A DNA stretch of 64,000 nt from Moraxellaceae bacterium (lineage in GTDB: Bacteria; Pseudomonadota; Gammaproteobacteria; Pseudomonadales; Moraxellaceae): NCBI GenBank assembly GCA_020697295.1, contig JAJFBF010000016.1, forward strand, positions 1-64,000. The letters run 5' to 3'. The position numbers and the translations under genes were made by a program. This document shows, in pieces, positions 33,243-42,605 of the stretch. Position 1 is the first letter of the stretch; each line of letters opens with the position of its first letter. The notes beneath the pieces were generated by a model. It was not told the origin of the DNA. It saw only the letters and a program-made list of their open reading frames with translations, and searched no databases.

Positions 33243-34322
33243 TCAGACCGTACGCTGGCGCTTCGGCAGTATGTCCTTCAGCTTGTCGTGCATCTGGCGC
33301 ACGGCCTTTTCCGTCGTGTCCCAGTCGATGCAGCCGTCGGTGACCGACATGCCGTATTCCAGCTGCGACAGGTCCTTGGGGATGTCCTGGCGGCCGAACT
33401 TGAGGTGCGACTCGATCATCATGCCGATGATGGAGGTATTGCCCTCGATGATCTGGTTGCTGACGTTGTCCATCACCAGGGGCTGCAGCGCCGGGTCCTT
33501 GTTGGAGTTGGCGTGGGAGGCGTCGATCATCAGGTTCTTGCTGACCTTCGCCTTTTCCAGCTCGCGCTCGGCCAGGGCCACGGAAACGGAATCGTAGTTG
33601 GGCTTGCCGTCGCCGCCGCGCAGCACCACATGGCCGTACTTGTTGCCGGTGGTATTGATGATGGCGCTGCGACCGTTTGAGTCGATGCCCAGGAAGCTGT
33701 GCGGATTGGCCACCGAGAGCAGGGCGTTGATGGCCACCTTGAGGCCGCCGTCGGTGCCGTTCTTGAAGCCGACCGGCGAAGACAGGCCCGAGCTCATCTC
33801 GCGGTGGGTTTGCGATTCCGTGGTGCGGGCGCCGATGGCGCTCCAGGAAATGAGGTCGTGCAGGTACTGCGGCGACATCGGGTCCAGCGCCTCGGTGGCG
33901 CAGGGCAGGCCCATCTCGTTCAGCTCCAGCAGCAGCTTGCGGCCGATGTGCAGGCCGTCCTGGATCTTGAAGGAGTCGTCCATGTAGGGGTCGTTGATCA
34001 GCCCTTTCCAGCCCACGGTCGTGCGCGGCTTCTCGAAGTACACGCGCATCACCAGGTAGAGGGTGTCCTGGACCGCGTCGGCCAGCACCTTCAGGCGCTC
34101 GGCATACTCGTGGGCGGCCTTGAGGTCGTGGATGGAGCAGGGGCCGATCACCAGGAAGACACGGTGGTCCTTGCCGTCCAGGATGTTGCGGATGGTCTCG
34201 CGGCCGTTCAGCACAGTGGCGCGGGCCTTGTCGCTCAGGGGCATTTCCCTCTTGAGCTCGGCCGGCGTGATCAGGATTTCGGTGGAGCGGACGTTGACGT
34301 CTTCGATGCGGGTTTCAGCCAT
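33243..34322 (-). CDS. 3-deoxy-7-phosphoheptulonate synthase, class I (AroF/AroG type)
   Basis: DAHP synthase condenses phosphoenolpyruvate and erythrose 4-phosphate, the first step of the shikimate pathway. The 359 residues show VIGPCSIHD, RVYFEKPRTTVGWKGLINDP, the SWSAIGARTTESQTHREMSSGLSSP stretch (start ~170) and the metal-binding DASHANSNKDP near the C-terminus. This is the E. coli AroF/G/H class; feedback specificity cannot be read reliably. I chose ATG 34322 (MAETRIEDV) over the in-frame ATG at 34328. It is transcribed alone; REP-like repeats lie upstream. Confidence 0.94.
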   Translation of the reverse strand: MAETRIEDVNVRSTEILITPAELKREMPLSDKARATVLNGRETIRNILDGKDHRVFLVIGPCSIHDLKAAHEYAERLKVLADAVQDTLYLVMRVYFEKPRTTVGWKGLINDPYMDDSFKIQDGLHIGRKLLLELNEMGLPCATEALDPMSPQYLHDLISWSAIGARTTESQTHREMSSGLSSPVGFKNGTDGGLKVAINALLSVANPHSFLGIDSNGRSAIINTTGNKYGHVVLRGGDGKPNYDSVSVALAERELEKAKVSKNLMIDASHANSNKDPALQPLVMDNVSNQIIEGNTSIIGMMIESHLKFGRQDIPKDLSQLEYGMSVTDGCIDWDTTEKAVRQMHDKLKDILPKRQRTV

Positions 34323-34483
34323 TACCATTCCCGGAGGTGTGCGCGAAAGTCCCCGATTCTAGAGGAAGGAAGGATAGCTTTCACAGGGCTTTTCGATTGG
34401 AGCAGGGCTGCAGGCCAGGCTTTACCTGCAGGTTGGGCTTCACCTTTAGGTCTGGCTTTTGTCCGACGGCGGTTAACCCGGGC

Positions 34484-34546
34484 CTGCAGGTCGGGCTTCA
34501 GCCCGACGGCGGCGTGGGCCAGTCGGGCTTTAGCCCGACCTGCAGG
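34484..34546. repeat. REP-like palindromes in inverted orientation (cluster 3)
   Basis: Two copies point at each other: CTGCAGGTCGGG with its palindrome to 34507, and GTCGGGCTTTAGCCCGAC followed by CTGCAG (34523-34546). The inverted pair with matching heads is the arrangement called a BIME in enterics. Two decayed relatives may lie just upstream at about 34415-34475. Located between the DAHP synthase and permease genes. Confidence 0.85.
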
Positions 34547-34591
34547 GGCGACGGCGGGCGGGTATCTGTGGAACCAGCCGGTGGGCAGGCC

Positions 34592-35374
34592 TCAGAAGAA
34601 CATGAACTTGATGCTGAGCAGGCAGAGGGTGGCGCCCAGGATGGGCCGGATCACGTCCTCGTGCAGGCGCGAGGAGAGCAGGGTGCCGGCGACGATGGCG
34701 GGTAGCGAGCCCATCAGCAGCCAGACCAGCAGGGTGAAGTCGACGTTGCCCATGCGCATGTGGCCTAGCCCGGCCACCAGCGTCAGCAGCACGGCATGGG
34801 TGACGTCGGTGCCGATGATCTCGATGGTCGAGAGGCGCGGATACAGGCTGTACAGGACCACCACGCCAAAGGCGCCGGCGCCCACTGAGGACAGCGTCAC
34901 CAGCACCCCGAGCACCAGCCCCATGAGCAGGGTGAGGGCGGTGGTGTTGCGGTCGATGGCCTGGCGCAGGTGACTTTGCAGGGGGCTGGCGTCGTGCAGG
35001 CGCTGCAGCTGCCGGCGGAAGACCAGCGAGGAGCCGGTGAGCAGCAGCATGAAGCCTAGGCTGCGGGTCAGGACGTGCTTGTATTCGTTGGCGTTGCCGA
35101 AGTAGGTCTCCAGCATCCACAGCGTGAGCAGGGCGGCCGGAATGCTGCCCAGGGCAAGCATCCCGGTCACCCGCCAGTTGATGTTGCGCTTGAGGGAGTG
35201 GACGACGGCGCCACCGGACTTGGTCATCGCCGCATAGAGCAGGTCGGTGCCGATGGCGGTATGCAGCGGCACGCCCATCAGGGTCAGCAGCGGCGTCATC
35301 AGCGAGCCGCCCCCGACGCCGGTGACGCCGACGCAAAAGCCGACGGCGGCGCCCGCCAGGATAAACCACCACAT
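34592..35374 (-). CDS. TauE/SafE-family (TSUP) membrane permease
   Basis: The 260-residue integral membrane protein has about eight hydrophobic segments and the N-terminal AAVGFCVGVTGVGGGSLMTPLL motif typical of TauE/SafE transporters, with a second-half counterpart LSSVGAGAFGVVVL. The family exports or imports sulfite, sulfonates or sulfoacetate. Divergence from cysB suggests a sulfur-compound role and possible CysB control. The start is ATG 35374; GTG 35386 with a better Shine-Dalgarno (GGGAG) is a real alternative. Confidence 0.85.
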   Translation of the reverse strand: MWWFILAGAAVGFCVGVTGVGGGSLMTPLLTLMGVPLHTAIGTDLLYAAMTKSGGAVVHSLKRNINWRVTGMLALGSIPAALLTLWMLETYFGNANEYKHVLTRSLGFMLLLTGSSLVFRRQLQRLHDASPLQSHLRQAIDRNTTALTLLMGLVLGVLVTLSSVGAGAFGVVVLYSLYPRLSTIEIIGTDVTHAVLLTLVAGLGHMRMGNVDFTLLVWLLMGSLPAIVAGTLLSSRLHEDVIRPILGATLCLLSIKFMFF

Positions 35375-35433
35375 GCCTTCGACCACTGCCTGACTCCCTG
35401 CCGACGGCTTCGGCAGCCGGCGTGATACCCATC

Positions 35434-35496
35434 CCTGCAGGTCAGGCTTCAGCCCGGCAGCGGTATCGGACTGTCGGGATGAATCCCGACCTGCAG
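35434..35496. repeat. REP-like palindromes in inverted orientation (cluster 4)
   Basis: A degenerate copy (CCTGCAGGTCAGGCTTCAGCCC..., from 35434) faces an intact GTCGGGATGAATCCCGAC plus CTGCAG (35473-35496). They lie in the permease/cysB divergent region, 143 bases or more from the cysB start. Confidence 0.8.
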
Positions 35497-35545
35497 GCGG
35501 CAGAGCGTCCTGCCGGGATGGATTCTTAAAAGATGGCGAGCTTAA

Positions 35546-36613
<1,068 letters not shown>

Positions 36614-36616
36614 AAC

Positions 36617-36652
36617 CAAAAAAAAGGACAGATTCAAATCTGTCCCTTTTTT
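36617..36652. terminator. Bidirectional terminator between cysB and cysH
   Basis: GGACAGATT/AATCTGTCC stem flanked by an A run and a T run, four bases after the cysB stop. It also lies just beyond the cysH stop on the other strand. Confidence 0.9.
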
Positions 36653-36664
36653 CTCCCCTGGCGC

Positions 36665-37396
36665 TTATTTCCCGTCGAGGTTGCCGATGTGCAGGCCGCA
36701 TTCCTTCTTGGTCGCGTCCTCCCACCACCAGCGCCCCTCGCGCTCGTGCTGGTTCGGCAGCACCGCGCGCGTGCAGGGCTCGCAGCCGATGCTGACGAAG
36801 CCCTTCTCGTGCAGCTCGTTATAGGGCACCTCGAAGGCGCGGATATAGGCCCACACCTCTTCCGAACTCCAGTTGGCCAGCGGATTGAACTTGGCCAGCA
36901 GCTCGCCGGGACGGTTGAAAGTCTTGTCCGCCTGCGCCACGGCCACGGCGTTGCGGGTGTTGGGGCTCTGGTCGCGGCGCTGGCCGGTGATCCAGGCATC
37001 GAGGGTGGCGAGCTTGCGGCGCAGCGGCGCCACCTTGCGGATGCCGCAGCATTCCTCGTGGGTGTCCTGGTAGAAGCTGAACAGCCCCTTGGCGTTGACC
37101 ATCTCCTGGACGGCCGCAGGCTCGGGGAAGCAGACCTCGAGGGTGATGCCGTAATGGGCGCGCACCCGGTCGAGGAAGCGGTAGGTCTCGGGATGCAGGC
37201 GGCCGGTATCGAGGGTGAACACGCGGAAGGGCTTGCCGGTCTTTTTGGCCATGTCGATCAGCACCACGTCCTCGGCGCCGCTGAAGGAAATGGCGATATT
37301 GTCAAACTGCTCCAGCGCCAGCTTGAGGATCTGCTGGGGGGATTTGTCCTGGTATTCGCGGGCCCAGGCCTGCAGGGTGTCTTCGGTCACGCTCAT
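36665..37396 (-). CDS. cysH: Adenylylsulfate (APS) reductase, thioredoxin-dependent
   Basis: This enzyme reduces activated sulfate to sulfite. The 243 residues carry both cysteine pairs that ligate a [4Fe-4S] cluster, Cys116-Cys117 ([10 protein letters not shown]) and Cys205-Cys208 (GCEPCTRAV), plus the catalytic Cys233 (KKECGLH). The cluster marks it as APS-using rather than the cluster-free PAPS reductase of E. coli, so APS kinase would not be needed for assimilation. PPi-loop [11 protein letters not shown] lies near residue 40. An extended -10-like TGC-TAGACT precedes it (hexamer 37438-37443, minus). Confidence 0.95.
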   Translation of the reverse strand: MSVTEDTLQAWAREYQDKSPQQILKLALEQFDNIAISFSGAEDVVLIDMAKKTGKPFRVFTLDTGRLHPETYRFLDRVRAHYGITLEVCFPEPAAVQEMVNAKGLFSFYQDTHEECCGIRKVAPLRRKLATLDAWITGQRRDQSPNTRNAVAVAQADKTFNRPGELLAKFNPLANWSSEEVWAYIRAFEVPYNELHEKGFVSIGCEPCTRAVLPNQHEREGRWWWEDATKKECGLHIGNLDGK

Positions 37397-37733
37397 GGAG
37401 GGGATCGTCCGGGAATCGGGGCAGGGGAAGGCCGGGAAGTCTAGCAGATGGGCACTGTCGCCGGTAAATGGGCGCTGCCGGCCTCGGGCGGGATGGATCT
37501 CTTCTCAATTTTCCGCTGCCGGGATTGGCCCTTCGGCAAGTCGGCGGAATGGCAGGAGCTTCCGTGCCGGAGGCACTGGTTGCCGGCCGCCACCGCCGCT
37601 GCACGGTCTTCCCGGGCCAGGCCTCCAGATATCCCTGTCCGGGCAGGGGCGGGGCGTCCAGCCTGGCCGGATTGCAGGCGGGCGGCCTTGCCAGTAAAGT
37701 TCGCGGCCATTTCAAACAAGTCGGGGGTGTGCC
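37397..37733. promoter_or_regulatory. Divergent cysH/thrH region with a predicted thrH promoter
   Basis: 337 bases without a credible gene. On the plus strand TTGCAG (37672-37677) and TAAAGT (37695-37700) are 17 bases apart, 34 bases before the thrH GTG. The cysH side has only a -10-like element. Small open frames here lack ribosome-binding sites and family resemblance. Confidence 0.5.
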
Positions 37734-38348
37734 GTGGAGATTGTCTGTCTGGACCTGGAAGGCGTGCTGGTCCCGGAGATCTGGATCAACTTCGCGAAGC
37801 GCACGGGCATCAAGGAGCTTGAGGCCACCACCCGCGACATTCCCGACTACGACGTGCTCATGCGCCAGCGCCTGCGCATCCTCGACGAGCACAAGCTCGG
37901 CCTCGACGACATCCAGGCGGTGATCGCCGACATGGGGCCGCTGCCGGGCGCCGCCGATTTCGTGGAGTGGGTGCGCGAGCACTTCCAGCTGATCATCCTC
38001 TCCGACACGTTCTATGAGTTCGCGCACCCGCTGATGCGCCAGCTCGGCTGGCCCACCATCATGTGCCACAAGCTCGAGACCGACGGCAGCGGCCGCATCA
38101 CCAACTACGTGCTGCGCCAGCCCGACCAGAAGCGCGAGGCGGTGAAGGCCCTGCACGGCCTCAAGTACCGCGTCATTGCCGCCGGCGATTCCTATAACGA
38201 CACCAATATGCTGGGCGAGGCCGATCGCGGCATTCTCTTTGATGCGCCCGAAAATGTGATTCGTGAGTTTCCGCAGTTCCCGGTGACGCGCAGCTATGAG
38301 GAGCTGAAGGCGGAAATCCGCAAGGGTTCGCTGCGCAGCATTCCCTGA
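37734..38348 (+). CDS. thrH: Phosphoserine phosphatase/homoserine phosphotransferase ThrH
   Basis: ThrH is a HAD-family enzyme described in P. aeruginosa with phosphoserine phosphatase activity and phosphoserine:homoserine phosphotransferase activity. The 204 residues show motif I CLDLEGVLVPE (nucleophile Asp7; the usual second Asp is Glu9, a ThrH trait), motif II ILSDTFYEF, the PDQKREAV Lys and motif III GDSYNDTNML. The start is GTG at 37734 after a GGGGGT-like Shine-Dalgarno. The cysH-thrH-pabB order matches P. aeruginosa from memory. Confidence 0.92.
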   Translation: MEIVCLDLEGVLVPEIWINFAKRTGIKELEATTRDIPDYDVLMRQRLRILDEHKLGLDDIQAVIADMGPLPGAADFVEWVREHFQLIILSDTFYEFAHPLMRQLGWPTIMCHKLETDGSGRITNYVLRQPDQKREAVKALHGLKYRVIAAGDSYNDTNMLGEADRGILFDAPENVIREFPQFPVTRSYEELKAEIRKGSLRSIP

Positions 38349-38391
38349 TTCATCCGGGGCAGTGCGCTGTAGTGGCCGCTCTCCCGTAATG

Positions 38392-38429
38392 CCAATTAAA
38401 AAGCCGGCTTTCGCCGGCTTTTTAATTGG
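38392..38429. terminator. Bidirectional terminator between thrH and pabB
   Basis: A perfect 17-bp stem starting CCAATTAAAAAGCCGGC with a TTTC loop. Both sides have A/T runs, so it can serve both converging genes, although 110 bases separate it from the pabB stop. Confidence 0.93.
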
Positions 38430-38511
38430 TAGTGAAATCGGGTAGTGAATTCAGGGAGGGGAGTTGCCTGAGGGCGGATGTGAAACTGATTCACGGCCAT
38501 GAAGCCTGGCG

Positions 38512-38526
38512 GCCAATTGAATTGGC
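38512..38526. repeat. Short inverted repeat near the pabB stop
   Basis: GCCAATT-G-AATTGGC, 12 bases beyond the pabB stop. It shares CCAATT with the nearby terminator. Function unknown; it is downstream of both genes, so an operator role is unlikely. Confidence 0.5.
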
Positions 38527-38538
38527 AATTAATACGGA

Positions 38539-39969
38539 CTACATGCTTTCCAGTGCGCGCATCAGTGCGCCTATCTTGTGGAAGCACTCCTCGTATTCCG
38601 CCTCGCATTCCGAATCCGCGACGATGCCGCCACCGGCCCAGGCATATATCTCGTTGCCGGTGCGCAAAAGCGTGCGGATCGCAATATTGAGTTCCACTTC
38701 GCCATCAGTCCCGATAAAGCCGATGCTGCCGCAATACACCGAGCGCGGCGTGTCTTCCAGTTCGGCGATTATCTCCATGGCCCGCTTTTTGGGCGCGCCG
38801 GTAATGGAGCCGCCGGGAAAGCAGTCGCGGACAAGATCGACCACATGCGCGTCGGGCCGCAGCTGCGCGGTCACCGTACTCACCAGGTGATGTACCTGCG
38901 GCAGGCTTTCCACTTCAAAGAGTTTATCCACGCCTACAGATCCGGTGACGGCGTGCTGGCCGATATCGTGGCGCAGCAGGTCCACGATCATGAGGTTCTC
39001 GGCGCGGTTCTTCGCGCTGGCCTCGAGCTCGAGTCGCAGGGCCTCGTCTTGCGATGGCGTGGCGCCGCGCGGCGCCGTGCCCTTGATGGGGCGGGTGGTG
39101 ATGGCGCCGTGCTCCACGCGCAGGAAAAGTTCCGGCGACAGGCTCATCACCTCACCCTCGGGCAGCGCCAGCCATGCGGCGTGACCGGGAGTGCTGGCCG
39201 CCAGCAGGCGCGCCATGGCCTCCGCGCCCGTGCCCTCGCATTCCGCGCGAAAGGCCTGGGCATAGTTCACCTGATAGCAGTCCCCGCTGTGCAGGTAGTC
39301 CTGGATGCGGGCAAAGCTCGCCTGGTAGCGGGCGCGCGAAGTGAGCGGCGCAAAGGGCCGGGTCAGCCGGAAGCGGGGGGCGGGGCCCGGTGCCGGCGTG
39401 CAGGGCCGGGCCCGGGGGGCGTCCGGCGCTGATCCGGCGGGCTGCCGGGACCCGGACAGGGGATCGGCGGCCGGGGTTGTTGGCGCCCGGAGTGAGAGCC
39501 GTGTCACATTTTCGAGAAGGGATTGCCATTCGTCGCAATCAGTCTCGTAGCCCGGCAGGGTGAGGAAAGCCGCCTTTTGTCCGATGTGATCGATGTGGAT
39601 AAAGCGCGGATACAGGCCCATATAGGCGGTTGGAAAGGGTCGCTCGCTATTTCCCGGCGCACGGCCGTAGCCGGCAAAGCCCATGAGTCCGCCGCGGAAG
39701 CGGCCGGGCAGGGAGGGCGCTTCCGGCAGCCGGGACAGCAGTTCGGGCAGGGCCGCCCAGAACGCCTCCCAGGTAGCTATATATAGAAGGCTACTTTCAG
39801 AAGTGGGCCCAAGTGCTTGATTACACAATGTTACAGCCGCCACGGGGAAGGCCCCGAACAGCTCCTGCTTTCCGCCCGCCAGGCGCAGCCAGACCGGCCG
39901 GGCGGTCGCCGTCGCGGCGGTCCGCAGCCAGTGGCCGAGGTCGGGATGATAGGGCAGGGCGTGGGGCAT
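38539..39969 (-). CDS. pabB: Aminodeoxychorismate synthase component I PabB
   Basis: PabB adds ammonia to chorismate for p-aminobenzoate and folate synthesis, with glutamine amidotransferase PabA supplied elsewhere. The 476 residues show the chorismate-binding fold: GDCYQVNYAQAF, RPIKGTAPRG, ENLMIVDLLRHD, FPGGSITGAPKKRAME and the closing AGGGIVADSECEAEYEE. A Pro-rich insertion at about 165-200 (APTTPAADPLSGSR and beyond) separates the N-terminal and chorismate domains and looks non-conserved. It converges with thrH and is divergent from the fil-like locus. Confidence 0.93.
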   Translation of the reverse strand: MPHALPYHPDLGHWLRTAATATARPVWLRLAGGKQELFGAFPVAAVTLCNQALGPTSESSLLYIATWEAFWAALPELLSRLPEAPSLPGRFRGGLMGFAGYGRAPGNSERPFPTAYMGLYPRFIHIDHIGQKAAFLTLPGYETDCDEWQSLLENVTRLSLRAPTTPAADPLSGSRQPAGSAPDAPRARPCTPAPGPAPRFRLTRPFAPLTSRARYQASFARIQDYLHSGDCYQVNYAQAFRAECEGTGAEAMARLLAASTPGHAAWLALPEGEVMSLSPELFLRVEHGAITTRPIKGTAPRGATPSQDEALRLELEASAKNRAENLMIVDLLRHDIGQHAVTGSVGVDKLFEVESLPQVHHLVSTVTAQLRPDAHVVDLVRDCFPGGSITGAPKKRAMEIIAELEDTPRSVYCGSIGFIGTDGEVELNIAIRTLLRTGNEIYAWAGGGIVADSECEAEYEECFHKIGALMRALESM

Positions 39970-40157
39970 GGGTTGGGCAAGCGGCTGATGACAAGGAGCC
40001 AGGAAGTTTATCCGGTTTTGCTGCTAGCCGTTTGTCGGGGTAGTAAAAGCCGAAATCCGGGTTCTTGCCGGGGGTGTTTTCAGCATGTTAGGTTGCGCGG
40101 GCATAAATACAAATATGCCCCAGGGTATTACACCAAGAAAAACCAGGAGAAATAACA

Positions 40158-41138
40158 ATGAAAGGGTTCAAGAAGCTCCTTCTGACCTCTGCAATCCTCG
40201 CCGCCTCCAGCAGCGCCATCGCCATGCAAGCCATGGATGAAGAAGCCCTGTCCAGCACCACTGGCCAGGACGGCATCACCATCAATCTTGATGTTGACAT
40301 GCAGGACCTGAACATCACCTACATCGACCGTGACGGCATCGGTGGTGACTTCGCCGGCGCCGGTGGCGTCCTGATCAGCCCGATCGGCATCACTGCCAAT
40401 GACCAGACCATCACCATCGATGCCGGCGGCTCCGCGGGCGACACCACCGGTCTTGGCCAGCTGCGTATCGGCATGGTGGCCAACGGCACAACCGTCATCG
40501 ACCTGGGTGGCACTGAGATCAGCGTCGCCGATGCCAACTCCATCGCGAACGGTGGTGGCTCGGCCCTGGGCGCCACCACGGCCATCGTCAGCTTTGACGC
40601 CACTGCCTCGCTGACCATTGCTGCCGGCGCCAGCATGACCATGCTGCTGGGCAACCGCACCGCCACCTATACCCCTGGCGTCGCAGCCACCGCCGGTACG
40701 CCTGATGGCGATTTGCTGACCGATGGCGCCGATGGTGACGGCATTCTCGACAACGATGCGGACCAAGGTTTTGTTGCTGCAACGCCTGCAGTGGCCGAAA
40801 ACATCTCCGGTGACCACATGATCTCGATCGTGTCGTCCATCCCCAGCATCACCCTGACGGGCCTGCGGATCCATGATGCGGTGGGCACCGGCCAGATCGG
40901 TATCGGTACCATCGCAGTGGACAACGTGAACACCGAGATTGGCGTCGATGTGATTCAGGGTGGCCTGCGCGTCGATACCACCGGCACCACGATCGGTTCC
41001 ATCGGCCTCGAAAACATCAAGGTTGGCGGTGCGCTCAACCTGGCCAATCGCAGCAATTCGATTGGCGACCTCTACATCACCAGCAGCAATCCTGCGGGCA
41101 TCATCATGAACAACGTGATCACCATCACCGGTCACTAA
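40158..41138 (+). CDS. filA: FilA-like secreted surface protein, paralogue 1 (DUF6160 type)
   Basis: The 326-residue exported protein has a signal peptide (MKGFKKLLLTSAILAASSSA) followed by AMQAMDEEALSSTTGQDG, the signature shared with the next gene and typical, as I recall, of DUF6160/FilA proteins. The rest is a beta-rich, Gly/Ala/Thr/Ile-rich, acidic chain without cysteine. An Asp/Gly-rich loop at about 183-206 (DGDLLTDGADGDGILDNDAD) resembles calcium-binding repeats. The C-terminus ends ITITGH. Strong Shine-Dalgarno AGGAGA precedes the ATG. Own terminator follows. Probably a structural subunit of a surface fibre or coat; the fil name comes from Acinetobacter annotation and the function is unproven. 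Confidence 0.7.
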   Translation: MKGFKKLLLTSAILAASSSAIAMQAMDEEALSSTTGQDGITINLDVDMQDLNITYIDRDGIGGDFAGAGGVLISPIGITANDQTITIDAGGSAGDTTGLGQLRIGMVANGTTVIDLGGTEISVADANSIANGGGSALGATTAIVSFDATASLTIAAGASMTMLLGNRTATYTPGVAATAGTPDGDLLTDGADGDGILDNDADQGFVAATPAVAENISGDHMISIVSSIPSITLTGLRIHDAVGTGQIGIGTIAVDNVNTEIGVDVIQGGLRVDTTGTTIGSIGLENIKVGGALNLANRSNSIGDLYITSSNPAGIIMNNVITITGH

Positions 41139-41558
41139 GTTCCTGGCAGTACATGAAAGCCCCGCCTAGTGCGGGGCTTTTCATTGGCGGGGAGGCCCCG
41201 GGGTTCACCAGGCCGCCCTGGAGGACACTGAAGCAGGGCCTTTCAGCGGAAACGGGCGTCAGGGGCTGCCGGAGTGCCGCAGGCAGGAGCCGGCGGTCCC
41301 CCGCGGCGCCAGTCGCAGTCCGCCCTTGCCTCTCAGGGGGCAGGGCGGGCCGCTTGTCATATCAGAAGAATGGCCCGCTGACCGCAGGCCGCATTTTTGC
41401 TAAGTTTTGGCTTTACAAGGACTCGGCAATGGTTAATGACCTTTCGTCGGAATTGAGAGGAAAGTCACGAATCTCTGGCTAGGCACCCACGGGTGTCTTT
41501 GTTAAGGTTCGTAAACGTTGCTGACAAAAACAACACACAGCACCTCCGGAGAAATACA
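41139..41558 (+). other. Intergenic region between the two filA paralogues
   Basis: 420 bases. It starts with the filA1 terminator. The middle (about 41200-41390) is GC-rich with no credible gene; a 109-codon open frame from 41153 begins inside the terminator and has no family resemblance. The last 160 bases are AT-richer and should contain the promoter of the second filA, but I found no convincing -35/-10 pair. Confidence 0.5.
41153..41185. terminator. Terminator of the first filA paralogue
   Basis: AAAGCCCCGC/GCGGGGCTTT stem with a CTAGT loop, within a longer palindrome starting ATGAAAGCCC and ending TTTTCAT. It is 15 bases past the stop codon. Confidence 0.9.
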
Positions 41559-42404
41559 ATGAACTTCAAAAAGCTTCTGCTCGCCACGTCCATCGCCGCT
41601 GTTTCGACCACCTCTTTCGCCATGCAGGCCATGGATGAAGAAGCCCTGTCCAGCACCACCGGCCAGGATGGTCTGACCATCAACATCGACAACGCCAACC
41701 TGGCTGCCTTCAGCGTCATCCTGCACGATACCGACGGTATCGTGGGCACGGCCACCCGCACCTTCGATGGCGCGATCGGCATCGCCGGCATCGATGTCGG
41801 CGCACTTGACCTGACAATCGATGTCGATGCCGGTTCCGACCTGATCGGCGGCACCTCCTCCACCTTGCAGGTCAAGGTCTACAACGGTTCCGCCCTGACC
41901 GTGAACCTGGGTACCCTGACCGTCGGCAACTCCGCCCGCGACAGCGCCGCTTGGGGCCAGAGCGGCGCCGTCACCGTCGCCAGCCTGGGTTCCCTCACCA
42001 TCGGCGTCACCACCTCCGCTGCCCCGCTGCTGAACATCCAGATGGGTTCCGAGGCGCAGGGCAACTGGATGGCCCTGAAGCCGACTTTCACCGGCGGCCT
42101 GTCCATTTCCAACTTTGCCCTGTATGACGCCACTGGCGGCGGCGGCACGAACGGTATCGGCATGACCACCCTGGCGATCTTCGACACGGGCAGCACCACC
42201 ACCTTGGCGGCGGACATCGGCATCGACGCCTCCGCATCCGGCCTCGTGCTCGACATCAACTCGGTTGGTACGGTGGGCGGCGGTATGGATGTCCGCATGT
42301 CCGCCGTCAAGCTCGGTACCATTGCGACTGCCCCGAGCATTGGCGATGTTGAAATCATTGGCCTGAACCTGGCCAATACCACGATTGCGGTTATCGGTCA
42401 CTGA
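41559..42404 (+). CDS. filA2: FilA-like secreted surface protein, paralogue 2 (DUF6160 type)
   Basis: The 281-residue protein repeats the plan of the preceding gene: signal peptide (MNFKKLLLATSIAAVSTTSF), then AMQAMDEEALSSTTGQDG identical to paralogue 1, then a beta-rich, Cys-free, Gly/Thr/Ala/Ile-rich chain, ending IAVIGH (compare ITITGH). The Asp-rich loop of paralogue 1 is missing, and the middle portions have diverged strongly, so this is an old duplication or two different subunits. The ATG at 41559 follows CGGAGA. A terminator separates it from the filB operon. Symbol filA2 is mine, marking the second copy. Confidence 0.7.
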   Translation: MNFKKLLLATSIAAVSTTSFAMQAMDEEALSSTTGQDGLTINIDNANLAAFSVILHDTDGIVGTATRTFDGAIGIAGIDVGALDLTIDVDAGSDLIGGTSSTLQVKVYNGSALTVNLGTLTVGNSARDSAAWGQSGAVTVASLGSLTIGVTTSAAPLLNIQMGSEAQGNWMALKPTFTGGLSISNFALYDATGGGGTNGIGMTTLAIFDTGSTTTLAADIGIDASASGLVLDINSVGTVGGGMDVRMSAVKLGTIATAPSIGDVEIIGLNLANTTIAVIGH

Positions 42405-42425
42405 CCCGAAAAGCTCCTCGTGTAG

Positions 42426-42458
42426 AAAAGGCCGCCTTCGGGCGGCCTTTTTTTTAAG
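42426..42458 (+). terminator. Terminator of the second filA paralogue
   Basis: AAAAGGCCGCC/GGCGGCCTTTT stem with a stable TTCG tetraloop and a long T run, 22 bases past the stop. Confidence 0.93.
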
Positions 42459-42605
42459 GGGAGGCAGGGTTGAGGGGGCGTCCGGATGAAAGGGGTAAGT
42501 GGCTGAATCTTGTAGGGATTGAGTAAAAACTGCTGATTGCGTAGCAAATTCAGTGTATGTTTGCCTCGCTTGTAAAAATAACACTCAAAACAACAATAGA
42601 TCGAC

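Noticed and set aside
36665-37396. PAPS reductase annotation for cysH
   Set aside because: The CC and CxxC cysteine pairs of the [4Fe-4S] APS reductases are both present; PAPS reductases lack them.
41153-41482. 109-codon open frame between the filA paralogues
   Set aside because: It starts inside the terminator hairpin, has no ribosome-binding site and a low-complexity Arg/Gly/Ser composition.
40158-42404. filA pair as an autotransporter or RTX toxin
   Set aside because: No C-terminal beta-barrel translocator and no nonapeptide GGxGxDxUx repeats; both proteins have Sec-type signal peptides.
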